44,192 nucleotides of DNA from Syntrophobacterales bacterium (GTDB lineage Bacteria; Desulfobacterota; Syntrophia; Syntrophales; UBA5619): positions 1 to 44,192 of the forward strand of contig JAHYJE010000029.1 of NCBI GenBank assembly GCA_019429105.1. Direction: 5' to 3'. Shown here in pieces: positions 8,379-16,936 of this stretch. Position 1 is the stretch's first letter, and each line of letters starts with the position of its first letter. Both the position numbers and the translations under genes were made by a program. Under the pieces are notes generated by a model. It worked only from the letters and a program-made list of their open reading frames with translations. It did not search any database and had not been told where the DNA came from.

Positions 8379-8382
8379 GGAC

Positions 8383-9978
8383 ATGCTGATTAACTGGGAT
8401 TTCCCTTACCCTTCCCAAAGAATGCCGGTTTTTGCCCGCAATGTCGTTGCCACCTCGCAGCCCCTTGCGTCTCAGGCGGGCTTGCTGATGCTCTTGCGGG
8501 GCGGCAATGCCATTGATGCGGCGCTTGCTGCGGCGATCGCGCTTACCGTTCTGGAACCAACGGGCAATGGGATCGGCAGCGACGCCTTTGCGATGGTTTG
8601 GGACGGGCAAAAGCTGCATGGCCTCAACGGTTCCGGTCGCTCGCCCCGCGCTTTTTCGCCGGAACATTTCAGAGGGAAAGCCGCCATGCCGCAGCTTGGG
8701 TGGGACGCAGTCACTGTGCCTGGGGCCGTGGATGCCTGGGCTGAACTCTCCCGGAGATTCGGCGCCCTCCCCTTCTCCGATCTTTTCGAACCGGCCCTCC
8801 GCTTAGCAAGAGACGGATTTCCTGTAGCCCCGGTGACCGCGGCGCGCTGGGCAGAAGTTGCTGATCTGTATAATGATTATCCAGATTTTGTCACCACCTT
8901 TCTTCCCGGCGGCCGCGCCCCGTTTCCCGGGGAGACCTTCCATCCGCCGGGTCTGGCAGAAACCCTGGAAGAATTGGCGAAAACGGGGGGTGAATCCCTT
9001 TACCGGGGAAACCTTGCCCGAAAGATCATCTCCTGCAGCCGCAATAACGGTGGGTTGCTTGACGAAAGGGACCTTGCCGAACACCATGCGCAATGGGTCG
9101 TACCCCTTTGCCAGAACTGGAAAAACGTCGCCCTCTGCGAATTGCCGCCGAACGCCCAGGGAATGGCGGTGCTGATTGCCCTCGGCATCCTGGAGAACAC
9201 CCCCCCGGAACTCTCCGAATGCATCTTTGCCCCGGATTCCCCGGAGAGCATCCATCTGCAGGTGGAGGCAATGAAGATAGCCTTTGAGCTTGTCGAGAAA
9301 CACCTCGCCGATTCCGATTGGATGACCATCCAGCCGTCATCTCTGCTCGAACCGTCTTTTCTGAAGGAACAGGAGGGAAAAATAAGCATCGGCCAGACTC
9401 GCCCTTCCTCATCCCTCCCCCCGCGCGACGGCGGAACGGTTTACCTGACGGCAGCCGACAAAAACGGCATGATGGTCTCCTACATTCAGTCCAATTACAA
9501 GGCTTTCGGCTCCGGAATCGTCATCCCCGAAACTGGAATAAGCATGCAGGGACGAGCCGCCGGTTTCACACTCGCAGCGGGACATCCGAATCAGGTCGCC
9601 GGCGGCAAAAGACCATTTCACACCATCATCCCGGCCTTTGTCATGAAAGAGGGAAAGCCGCTCTTGAGTTTCGGCGTCATGGGCGCCCGGATGCAGCCAC
9701 AGGGCCATTTACAGATGATGATCCGGATCTTTGCGGCCGGCCAGAATCCCCAGACTGCGGCGGACGCGCCCCGCTGGTATCTGGATGAATATTCAAACCT
9801 TTTTCTCGAATCCGGGGTCAGTCCTGCGACCAGTGAAGGACTGAAAAAGCGAGGGCATAAGGTTTATTGCGATTCACCCGCCCGGCTCTTCGGCGGCGCC
9901 CAGCTTATTTACCGTCTTGAAGAATGTTACTGCGCCGCCTCCGACCCGCGCAAAGACGGTCAGGCCGTCGGTTTCTGA
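8383..9978 (+). CDS. gamma-glutamyltransferase family protein
   Basis: This 531-residue Ntn-hydrolase precursor should cleave itself before Thr352 (DGGTVYLTAADKNG), the nucleophile of the small subunit. Other family blocks are MPVFARNVVATSQPLAS at 14-30, NAIDAALAAAIALTVLEPT, NGIGSDAFAMV, PNAQGMAVL and GGKRPFHTIIPAFV. The family transfers or hydrolyses gamma-glutamyl bonds of glutathione or related peptides. No clear signal peptide is present, so it looks cytoplasmic, like YwrD-type members. The open frame extends far upstream, but that part overlaps the reductase gene. The ATG at 8383, with GAGGA just before it, fits family alignments. It ends 19 bp inside the convergent AhpD-like gene. Confidence 0.88.
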   Translation: MLINWDFPYPSQRMPVFARNVVATSQPLASQAGLLMLLRGGNAIDAALAAAIALTVLEPTGNGIGSDAFAMVWDGQKLHGLNGSGRSPRAFSPEHFRGKAAMPQLGWDAVTVPGAVDAWAELSRRFGALPFSDLFEPALRLARDGFPVAPVTAARWAEVADLYNDYPDFVTTFLPGGRAPFPGETFHPPGLAETLEELAKTGGESLYRGNLARKIISCSRNNGGLLDERDLAEHHAQWVVPLCQNWKNVALCELPPNAQGMAVLIALGILENTPPELSECIFAPDSPESIHLQVEAMKIAFELVEKHLADSDWMTIQPSSLLEPSFLKEQEGKISIGQTRPSSSLPPRDGGTVYLTAADKNGMMVSYIQSNYKAFGSGIVIPETGISMQGRAAGFTLAAGHPNQVAGGKRPFHTIIPAFVMKEGKPLLSFGVMGARMQPQGHLQMMIRIFAAGQNPQTAADAPRWYLDEYSNLFLESGVSPATSEGLKKRGHKVYCDSPARLFGGAQLIYRLEECYCAASDPRKDGQAVGF

Positions 9979-10559
9979 TTGTTCAACTCGCAGAAACCGG
10001 CTGACGGTACGGCAAGGGCACCAAGCAGGCGTGCCCAGTAATTTACCTGCGCTACGGTCGCGGCCATGATCACAATCTCGCGCTCTGAAAAATGCAGTCG
10101 TATTTCAGCCCGCAATTCTTGCGAAAAATCCGGCGGCGTCCTGGAGATGCCTTCGGCATAGCGAAGCGCGATCCGTTCCCGGCGGGAAAAACTCGCAATC
10201 ACATCCCAACCCGTCTTTTGGGAAAGCGCCTCGGCCTCTTCTTTCGTCAAACCGTGATCGGGATAATCATAGCTATTCATGTCGAGGCAAAACGGGCAGG
10301 AAATAAGCGCCGAAGCCCGGGTACGGACGATTTTGAGGAGCCTTCGCTCCATGTCCTTTGGTCCATGCGCCGTCAAAAACTCAAGAAACCCCGAGCCGAT
10401 GGCAGCCTTGGGAAACCATGCCAGCAAAAGGCCGGGCAGCATCTCTTTCCCCGTTGATTTTTTCGCTGCCCAGAGACCGATCTTCAAATACCAGGGAATG
10501 TTGGTTGGCGCTTCGATAAATGCCCCGCCGTTGCTTTTTTTCTGATCCATTGCGAACAC
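9960..10559 (-). CDS. carboxymuconolactone decarboxylase / AhpD-like protein
   Basis: This all-helical 199-residue protein has the AhpD-type redox motif Cys88-Pro-Phe-Cys91 in the context RTRASALISCPFCLDMNSYD. It also has the second-half helix SEREIVIMAATVAQVNYWARL typical of the family. Related proteins reduce peroxiredoxins, or are uncharacterised alkylhydroperoxidase-like disulfide enzymes. The start is GTG at 10559 with GAAGG four bases upstream. An ATG three codons later (10550) is an alternative with a long 12-base spacing. It overlaps the 3' end of the gamma-glutamyltransferase gene by 19 bp, tail to tail. A role in peroxide defence is likely but unproven. Confidence 0.78.
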   Translation of the reverse strand: MFAMDQKKSNGGAFIEAPTNIPWYLKIGLWAAKKSTGKEMLPGLLLAWFPKAAIGSGFLEFLTAHGPKDMERRLLKIVRTRASALISCPFCLDMNSYDYPDHGLTKEEAEALSQKTGWDVIASFSRRERIALRYAEGISRTPPDFSQELRAEIRLHFSEREIVIMAATVAQVNYWARLLGALAVPSAGFCELNNQKPTA

Positions 10560-10623
10560 CGACCTTCAAAAACAATAAGCCTTGCGTACCGGATAATTAA
10601 CCGGCGCGGCAAGACAGGGAATG

Positions 10624-11694
10624 CTACAGATATTCACCAAAACCCTCTTTTTCGAGTTTTTCTACCACTTTGCGGACATCCTGGGAGCAATCGCGGCGGC
10701 AGATAAGGAGCGCATCCTTCGTTTCGACGACGAAAATGTCCCGCACCCCGACTATGGCAACGAGTTTTTCCGGGCTGTAAACGAGGGAATCACCCGCGTC
10801 GATGCCGATGAAGCGTCCGCGCACGACGTTGCCTCTTTCATCCTTTGGGGAAACCTCCCAGAGGGCATCCCAGCTCCCGAGATCCGACCATCCGAAGTCC
10901 CCGGGGATGACAAGGACATCCTTCGCCTTTTCCATCACCCCGTAATCTATCGAAACGGAAGGCAAAGAGGGATAGACCCTCTCGACAACCCCGGCTTCGC
11001 CCTCCCCGCCGAGAACAGATTTTATCTCGATCAGTCCTTTATTGATTTCCGGTAAAAAACGGGCAATTTCGTTCAGTATTGTCGAGGCCTTCCAGATGAA
11101 CATCCCGCTGTTCCATAAGAATTCACCATTTTTCAGGAATTCTTCGGCTGTCGCAAGATCCGGTTTTTCCCGGATTGACTTAACCCGGTGAATTGGCAAA
11201 TCCCCATCCTTCGCGAAGAGCTCTCCCGCTTCGAGATATCCGTACCCGGTTGCCGGTCCAGTCGGTTTGATGCCGATCGTCAATAGCGCCTCCTGTGATG
11301 CTGCAGCTACGGCAGCCGCCTCCAGGATGCGGCGAAACTGCCCCTCAGCGGCAATCCGGTGATCGGAAGGCAGAACCAGCATCACCGCGTCCCCTGCCCT
11401 TTTTTGGATATGGAGGGCGGCAAGCCCGATGCAGGGGGCGGTATTGCGCCCGACCGGCTCGATTATAATATTTTCCGCGGGAATTTCCGGCAAAAGGCGA
11501 ATCAGCTCCACGGCATGACTTCTGCCGGTCACAATCAGCGTGCGCTCCGGGGGAACAAGGGGCCTGATCCGGTCAACCGTTTCCCTGATCAGCGACTTTT
11601 CGCTCTGGATGTCAAGGAGATGCTTGGGCATTTTCTCCCGGCTGCGGGGCCAGAAACGCGTCCCCCGGCCTCCGGCCATAATTACTGCAAACAT
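10624..11694 (-). CDS. manC: mannose-1-phosphate guanylyltransferase
   Basis: This enzyme makes GDP-mannose from mannose-1-phosphate and GTP for surface polysaccharides or glycosylation. The nucleotidyltransferase signature AGGRGTRFWPRSR is at 8-20, followed by MPKHLLDI. IIEPVGRNTAPCIGLAA, LPSDHRI, KPTGPATGYGYLEAG and NSGMFIWKA follow in the expected order. At 356 residues it ends after the transferase and beta-helix part and lacks the phosphomannose isomerase domain of the fused enzymes. AAAGGAT lies upstream of the ATG. It is an isolated gene; no other nucleotide-sugar genes are nearby. Confidence 0.93.
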   Translation of the reverse strand: MFAVIMAGGRGTRFWPRSREKMPKHLLDIQSEKSLIRETVDRIRPLVPPERTLIVTGRSHAVELIRLLPEIPAENIIIEPVGRNTAPCIGLAALHIQKRAGDAVMLVLPSDHRIAAEGQFRRILEAAAVAAASQEALLTIGIKPTGPATGYGYLEAGELFAKDGDLPIHRVKSIREKPDLATAEEFLKNGEFLWNSGMFIWKASTILNEIARFLPEINKGLIEIKSVLGGEGEAGVVERVYPSLPSVSIDYGVMEKAKDVLVIPGDFGWSDLGSWDALWEVSPKDERGNVVRGRFIGIDAGDSLVYSPEKLVAIVGVRDIFVVETKDALLICRRDCSQDVRKVVEKLEKEGFGEYL

Positions 11695-11711
11695 GTATTT
11701 TATCCTTTCTG

Positions 11712-11873
11712 TTATTGGATTGGGAGAATTTCACTCCTTGGTTTGTTCTTCCGCAACGGCATCGTTAGCAGGTGGAACAACGAAAAAAGCTCGAACGAAA
11801 AGGGAATATAGCCGAGATAACCGGCAAGCGGCATCTTGAAGACGTGTACCCATCCGACTTTTGCTTGAGACTG
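11712..11873 (-). pseudogene. C-terminal remnant of a membrane protein
   Basis: A 53-codon open stretch on the minus strand reads KVGWVHVFKMPLAGYLGYIP followed by an aromatic, leucine-rich helix and a basic tail before the stop at 11712. It has no start codon: a stop lies directly upstream at 11874-11876. It looks like the final membrane helices of a larger integral membrane protein whose front part is gone. The parent family is not recognised. It lies between the LysR gene and manC. The rest of 11695-11895 holds nothing else I recognise. Confidence 0.45.
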
Positions 11874-11895
11874 TCATGTCACGTTCCTTTTTAAA

Positions 11896-12822
11896 CTATT
11901 TCACCAAACCATCCACAAGTTTGGTCAGCGTTCGCGACCCCTTGTCTTTCTGAAGGAAGGAGACAAATGCCGCAGCCGCCGGAGACAGCGTCTTCCCCTT
12001 AAGATGGATGATGCAGATATCCATGTTAAAACTGCCTTCAGCAAGCGGGATGGCGGCAAGAGTCCCATTATTGATATCCTCCCGGACGCAGATACTGGCG
12101 ATAAAAGCATATCCCTTGCCTTTTTTTACCAGCGACTTGATAAATTCAGTACTTCCGGCCTCGATGATTGACGTGGGACTCAGACCCCTTATCTCAAATT
12201 CATGCCACATGGTAAATTTGGTGGCTGATCTGGCATCGGAAAAAATGATGGACTCGGCGGTCAGATTCTCAAGGGTGACCTTATCTTGCTTCAGCAGTTT
12301 GCTGCTCGGAGAACCGACGAGAATGAGTTCGTCCCGAGTGAAAGGCACGACGGCCACCCTTTTCGGGTAGGGAACCTTTGCCGCAATGGCCAGTTCGAAC
12401 CGATGGAGCAGGATGCCTTCCACGAGCTCCCGGGAGCTTCGCTCATCCAGGTGGATGGAAAGATGTGGATGGCGATCCTGGAAATTGGCGATGACCGAGG
12501 GCATGAGGTATTGGGAAAGTGCTTTGGTGACGCCCAGCCGCAATGAACCGCTTTTGAGATCCTTAAGCTCCTGCACCGCTTGTGTCGCTTCTGCGACGAG
12601 GCCGAAGATCTTCTCTGCATAGTCATAAAGAAGCTTGCCCATCTCCGTTGGTTGCAGTTCCTTGCCAAATCTGTCCAGCAAGATAAAGCCCATGTCCTTC
12701 TCCAACGAGCGCACCTGGATATAGACGGCAGGCTCTGTAACAAAGAGCTCTTCTGCGGCCCTGGCAAAGGTCCCTGTCTTGACAACGCAGTACAGGGCCC
12801 GCAACTGATTTAGATTCATCAT
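11896..12822 (-). CDS. LysR-type transcriptional regulator
   Basis: The 308-residue protein has the LysR winged helix-turn-helix at about 4-62 (LNQLRALYCVVKTGTFARAA, then TEPAVYIQVRSLEKDMG). A periplasmic-binding-protein-like effector domain starts at GSLRLGVTKALSQYLMPSV. The family binds DNA as a tetramer and usually controls a divergently transcribed target while repressing itself. Here the divergent target is the 13125-24083 block, 302 bp away, with two inverted repeats in between. The ligand is therefore likely to be a substrate or intermediate of that pathway (inference). The start is the first of two adjacent ATGs. Confidence 0.9.
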   Translation of the reverse strand: MMNLNQLRALYCVVKTGTFARAAEELFVTEPAVYIQVRSLEKDMGFILLDRFGKELQPTEMGKLLYDYAEKIFGLVAEATQAVQELKDLKSGSLRLGVTKALSQYLMPSVIANFQDRHPHLSIHLDERSSRELVEGILLHRFELAIAAKVPYPKRVAVVPFTRDELILVGSPSSKLLKQDKVTLENLTAESIIFSDARSATKFTMWHEFEIRGLSPTSIIEAGSTEFIKSLVKKGKGYAFIASICVREDINNGTLAAIPLAEGSFNMDICIIHLKGKTLSPAAAAFVSFLQKDKGSRTLTKLVDGLVK

Positions 12823-12839
12823 TGGGAATAGCCTGAATT

Positions 12840-12890
12840 ATACAATTTAATTTAATAAATTATAAAATTATTTGTATTGACCTGTCAATA
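12840..12890. promoter_or_regulatory. candidate LysR operator region between divergent genes
   Basis: Two overlapping inverted repeats lie in an AT-rich stretch. ATACAA (12840-12845) faces TTGTAT (12872-12877), and TATTGAC-CT-GTCAATA (12875-12890) has perfect 7-bp arms. The position, 18-68 bp before the LysR start and about 235-285 bp before the flavoprotein gene, suits an autoregulating LysR protein. The remainder of 12823-13124 shows no gene. A ribosome site AAGGAGG precedes the ATG at 13125. Confidence 0.45.
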
Positions 12891-13124
12891 TTTAAAAAGT
12901 AAAAGGCAGCCATCAGATCTGCCAAACCAGTTATTTATAATTCATCGCAGGCTCTTCAAGCTCTCTTTCCGGCGACAGCCGGGAAACATGGCGATTGAAG
13001 TCCGTGGACATTACACTTCGTTTTGCGAGGCAAGGTCGGTATGGCCAATCGAAAATCACCTGTTGACGGGTGCGTCAGCTTTTAATCGGCGAAAATTGTA
13101 ATTGAAAAGTAAGGAGGCAAGACA

Positions 13125-14765
13125 ATGAGGGAATTGGAATTTGACGGGATTATCATCGGCGCGGGTCCCAATGGACTCACTGCGGCGGGATATCTTGCCA
13201 AGGCGGGCTTGAAGGTTGCCGTTCTGGAAAGAAGATATGAAATAGGCGGCGGATTGGCGACAGAAAACCTGCTCCTTCCGGGCATGCTGGTGGACAGCCA
13301 CGCCATCTACCACATGATGTGCGAGTACGCGCCGCCCCTGAGGGACTTCGAGCTGGAAACAAGGTATGACCTGAAGTGGATCTACCCGGAACTGCAGGTT
13401 GTCATGCCCTTTCAGGACGGCACTTACCTCGCCCTGTACAGCGATCCGGAAAAATCGGCCGAGTCCATCCGCAAGTTTTCGGAAAAGGATGCCGAATCGT
13501 TCCTCAACTTCGCCAGCATTTCCGATGAAGCGATGGATGTCTTTTTGGCGCCGGCAAGCTATGTAAACCCCTTGCCGAGCCTGGAGCAGGCGGCAAAGCT
13601 GGAAAAACATCCGGCGACTCAGTGGGATGATGAGCTTACCGGCTATACGCCCCGGCAGATTGTTGATTCCTGGTTCGAGAACGACAAGGTGCGAGCGTTT
13701 TTCCTCTATCTGGCCACCATGTGGGGGCTCGATTACGACCTCGAGGGGCTGGGTTATCTGGTGCCCCTGATGATCAACCGGGGATGGCATTTCCGTTTGA
13801 GTCACATGGGTTCCCATCATGTGGCCCATCTGATGGGAAAGTACATCTCCGAAAATGGCAGCCGGGTAATCAGCGGCTGCGTCATCAAAAAGATCGTCAT
13901 CGAAAACAACGAGGCCAAAGGGGTGGAACTTGCAGACGGCACAATCATCAAGGCCAAGAAATTCGTTTGCAGCACCCTCAACCCCCATCAGACCTTCTAT
14001 GACTACGTGGGGAAGGAACATCTCGAACCGGAATTGATTACCCGGCTGGACCAGTGGAAATATTCGGACATGAGCTTCTTCACCGTCCATCTGGCGCTCA
14101 CGGAAAGACCGCACTTCAAGATTTTCGATCAGCATCCGGAACTCGAAAGCGCCCTGATCTACGTCGTGGGCTACGAAAGCGAACAGGATCTGATTGACCA
14201 CTTTGAGGCTTCCAAGCGCGGAGAACTCCACGACGGCGGCTTCAACTGCTGCTTCCCGTCCATTCACGATCCGATCCGCATGCATCGCCATGCCGACAGT
14301 TTCGTCAAGCACATCGGCCTCATTTCGCTGGAGTGCGCTCCCTACAACCTGAAAGACGGCGGCCCGCTGGCCTGGAACAGGATGAGAAGAACCTATGCGG
14401 AACGCTGCAAGGCCATTCTGGGCAGGTACGCGCCGAACATGAACCAGGATACGATCGTCTGGGATTACATCGGCACACCTTTGGACACGGAAAACAAATT
14501 CCCCGACATGAAGCAGGGCTGTTTCAAACAGGGCGCCTACCTCCCCCTGCAGATGGGCTATTTCCGACCGAACGAATTCTGCAGCCAGCATGACACGCCG
14601 ATCAAGAATCTTTACATTGGCGGGGCGTCCACCCATTCGGGCGGAATGATTACCTACGGGCCGGGCTTCAACGCCGCCGAGAAGATCGCCGAGGACCTGG
14701 GTATCAAAAAATGGTGGCCCGAACCGCGCGGCGTCAAAGAGGCCAGAGACCTCGGACTGTTTTGA
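13125..14765 (+). CDS. phytoene-desaturase/retinol-saturase-like FAD oxidoreductase, paralogue 1
   Basis: The 546-residue flavoprotein begins with a Rossmann FAD motif, IIIGAGPNGLTAAGYLAKAG (10-29), and an Arg/Gly motif, LERRYEIGGGLATE. It ends with the family signature NLYIGGASTHSGGMITYGPG before the last helix. Relatives (CrtI, retinol saturase, many uncharacterised proteins) add or remove hydrogen at carbon-carbon double bonds in hydrophobic substrates. No carotenoid gene is present, so carotenoid synthesis is unlikely. It is the first gene of a long plus-strand block, with an AAGGAGG ribosome site. A homologous gene lies two genes downstream. Substrate unknown; oxidation or reduction of a cyclic compound is a reasonable guess. 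Confidence 0.8.
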   Translation: MRELEFDGIIIGAGPNGLTAAGYLAKAGLKVAVLERRYEIGGGLATENLLLPGMLVDSHAIYHMMCEYAPPLRDFELETRYDLKWIYPELQVVMPFQDGTYLALYSDPEKSAESIRKFSEKDAESFLNFASISDEAMDVFLAPASYVNPLPSLEQAAKLEKHPATQWDDELTGYTPRQIVDSWFENDKVRAFFLYLATMWGLDYDLEGLGYLVPLMINRGWHFRLSHMGSHHVAHLMGKYISENGSRVISGCVIKKIVIENNEAKGVELADGTIIKAKKFVCSTLNPHQTFYDYVGKEHLEPELITRLDQWKYSDMSFFTVHLALTERPHFKIFDQHPELESALIYVVGYESEQDLIDHFEASKRGELHDGGFNCCFPSIHDPIRMHRHADSFVKHIGLISLECAPYNLKDGGPLAWNRMRRTYAERCKAILGRYAPNMNQDTIVWDYIGTPLDTENKFPDMKQGCFKQGAYLPLQMGYFRPNEFCSQHDTPIKNLYIGGASTHSGGMITYGPGFNAAEKIAEDLGIKKWWPEPRGVKEARDLGLF

Positions 14766-14777
14766 AAGGAGAGAGCC

Positions 14778-15185
14778 ATGTTTATAAGATCAACCGGTTT
14801 GGGGAGGACATTGCTGTCGGGAAGAATAGCGAGGATCGTGACCACCGATGTAGTTCCTTCAACCCTGGAGGCCGCCCCCAAAGGCGCCAGTGAACCAACG
14901 CGACTCCTCGTGGAGGTGGAAATAACGAATCCCGTTCATTGGACGGTGCGGGCCTTCATAGACCCGCCGGATTTGCGGGAAATGCTCGGAATAATCTTTA
15001 CAAGTCCGTCACTTATGTTGAAATGCCTGAAGTTTCTTTTCAGCAGCGGGCCAAAGCATGCTGAACCGGCGCAGGCGAAAACGCCGAGTGCGGATGTTTT
15101 ACCACCGCTTGCGGCCGCTCCGGCGAAGGCAGTTTCCGGTCCGGCGCCGATTGGCCCAAGGCCCATTCCCGCAAGGAAAAAGTGA
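14778..15185 (+). CDS. small protein of unknown family between the two flavoproteins
   Basis: The 135-residue product is not recognised. Residues 1-80 look folded (RSTGLGRTLLSGRIARIVTT, then LLVEVEITNPVHWTVRAFID). A short hydrophobic stretch follows (GIIFTSPSLMLKCLKFLFSS) and then a proline/alanine-rich, probably disordered tail ending in basic residues. AAAGGAGAG lies just before the ATG, and the gap to the flavoprotein gene is only 12 bp, which supports real translation. Its place between two paralogous flavoproteins suggests an accessory or linker subunit for them (inference). Confidence 0.65.
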   Translation: MFIRSTGLGRTLLSGRIARIVTTDVVPSTLEAAPKGASEPTRLLVEVEITNPVHWTVRAFIDPPDLREMLGIIFTSPSLMLKCLKFLFSSGPKHAEPAQAKTPSADVLPPLAAAPAKAVSGPAPIGPRPIPARKK

Positions 15186-15223
15186 TCAATCATAAATAAT
15201 TATAAAGGCACAGGGAGGTTATT

Positions 15224-16906
15224 ATGCCAGATAAAAAGTACGATGCAGTTATCGTCGGCGGCGGGCATCACGCAACCATAATCGCGTGTTACCTGCAGCG
15301 GGCCGGCCTCAAGACGGCGATGTTTGAAAGATGGCACGAGATGGGCGGCGGCGCCTGCGGCGAAGAGCTGCCGCTTCCGGGTTTTATCCAGAATGTCTGC
15401 GCCCACTTTACCAGATTTTATACAAATCCCGCCTATTCCGATTTCAATTTGCGCGATTACGGCCTGGTTTATCTGTTTCCGGAAAACAACGAGGCTTGGA
15501 TCTATCCCGACGGCAACTATATTATGGGGAAAACGATCTTTCCGGTCGTCGATCCGCTCACGGGCCGCTCTGAATTCTCGCAGGCGGCCGCCGACTACAC
15601 GATCAAGGAAATCGCCAAGATCAACCAGGACGACGCCAACACGGTCGAGCAGATCATCCAAAACTTCAAAAACAAATGGAAAAAGGCGTTCGGTCTTTAC
15701 CGTTATACGGGCCCCGGTGAATGGGGGAACGGACCAGATCCGCTGGAAGCGCTGTTTGACGATCCGAAAAGCGGCCTGGATCGCGACCTTTGCATGGGAA
15801 CAGTGGGCGAGATCGCCACGCGGATGTTCAAGAGTCCCGAGATGCAGACCTTTTACATGCGCGCCATGCAGACCTCAAACGGCCTGATGCCCTGCGATCG
15901 ACCGGGCCCTTACTGGCATGTGCATGCCCTGGGCCTCATCCTCTCGATGGATGCCGCGGCAATCGTCACCGGGGGAACGCACAGCATCACCCATGCACTC
16001 CTGCGGGCTTTCCAGCAGTACGGGGGCGAATTCTTCGTTCTCAACGAAGTAAAAAAAGTCCTTGTAGATAACAACAAGGCCTACGGAATCGAATTGAAAA
16101 ATGGCGACCGGGTGCTGGCCGACATCGTCGTGAGTGATTTGAGCGTTGAGCTCACTCTGGAGGCCGTGGGCAAGGAGTGGACACCCGATGAGCTTTGGGA
16201 AAAGGCGCAGAAGCTGAAGGTAAAACCTCCGACCTTAGAGGATACGGGCTATGAAAGAACGCAGTTGATGTGGGGAAACATTGCCCTGATGGAGGCCCCC
16301 GTTTACCCCATGAACCCGGAATTGGGCATGGTCCCCCGTTTGTACTTTGGCAAGGCCGATCCCGACTATTTTCTGAGTGGCCGCTATCAGAAGGAGCGCT
16401 GGGAGAAGGGAATCGCCGACCAGTTGTATCTCCTTGTAGCGCCGGACGTGCAGTGGGACAAGACCCGCGCCCCGGCTGGGAGATTCGCCGCCCTTGTGGA
16501 GGAATTCACCTGTCCCTGGAGAAATTTTTCGGAACGGGAATGGCTGAGAATGAAGCGGGAAATTGAAACCCGCATGGTGAAAGAGTGGGCGAAATATGCC
16601 CCCAATGTAACGATGGACAACTTCATTTCCGCCTGGATTGCCACACCGGACGACGTGGTCAACCGGAATCTCTGCATGCCCCAGGGGGGTTGGGGGGCGC
16701 TCGATGCCAACTACGAGTGTTTGGGAAGAATGAGACCCTTTCCGGAGATATCGGGATACCGCATGCCAGTCAAAAATTACTACCTCTGTTCGTCGGCGGC
16801 GCATTCCGCCCACGGGATCGGGCGCGGCAGCAGCTACAACTGCTATAAGGTAATTGCCCAGGATTTGGGGCTTAAATACCGGCCCTGGGAAGAGCGCGGT
16901 TGGTAG
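15224..16906 (+). CDS. phytoene-desaturase/retinol-saturase-like FAD oxidoreductase, paralogue 2
   Basis: The 560-residue protein is homologous along its length to the flavoprotein at 13125. It shares the FAD site (AVIVGGGHHATIIACYLQRA near residue 7), the RWHEMGGGACGEELPLPG segment and the C-terminal HSAHGIGRGSSYN helix cap. The nucleotide-binding turn is GGGHHAT rather than GAGPNGL, so its FAD contacts or redox tuning may differ. CAGGGAGG precedes the ATG. Two diverged copies in one operon suggest a heterodimer or two successive redox steps on the same substrate. Confidence 0.8.
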   Translation: MPDKKYDAVIVGGGHHATIIACYLQRAGLKTAMFERWHEMGGGACGEELPLPGFIQNVCAHFTRFYTNPAYSDFNLRDYGLVYLFPENNEAWIYPDGNYIMGKTIFPVVDPLTGRSEFSQAAADYTIKEIAKINQDDANTVEQIIQNFKNKWKKAFGLYRYTGPGEWGNGPDPLEALFDDPKSGLDRDLCMGTVGEIATRMFKSPEMQTFYMRAMQTSNGLMPCDRPGPYWHVHALGLILSMDAAAIVTGGTHSITHALLRAFQQYGGEFFVLNEVKKVLVDNNKAYGIELKNGDRVLADIVVSDLSVELTLEAVGKEWTPDELWEKAQKLKVKPPTLEDTGYERTQLMWGNIALMEAPVYPMNPELGMVPRLYFGKADPDYFLSGRYQKERWEKGIADQLYLLVAPDVQWDKTRAPAGRFAALVEEFTCPWRNFSEREWLRMKREIETRMVKEWAKYAPNVTMDNFISAWIATPDDVVNRNLCMPQGGWGALDANYECLGRMRPFPEISGYRMPVKNYYLCSSAAHSAHGIGRGSSYNCYKVIAQDLGLKYRPWEERGW

Positions 16907-16936
16907 CAGTCGGAGGACAAGAAAGAGGAAGAGAGC

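Noticed and set aside
8179-8382. N-terminal extension of the gamma-glutamyltransferase
   Set aside because: It overlaps the ferredoxin-thioredoxin reductase gene in another frame and does not resemble a signal peptide or the family start.
13056-14636. 526-codon open frame on the minus strand opposite the first flavoprotein gene
   Set aside because: The plus-strand frame has clear FAD motifs and a ribosome site; the antisense frame has biased low-complexity composition and no family features.
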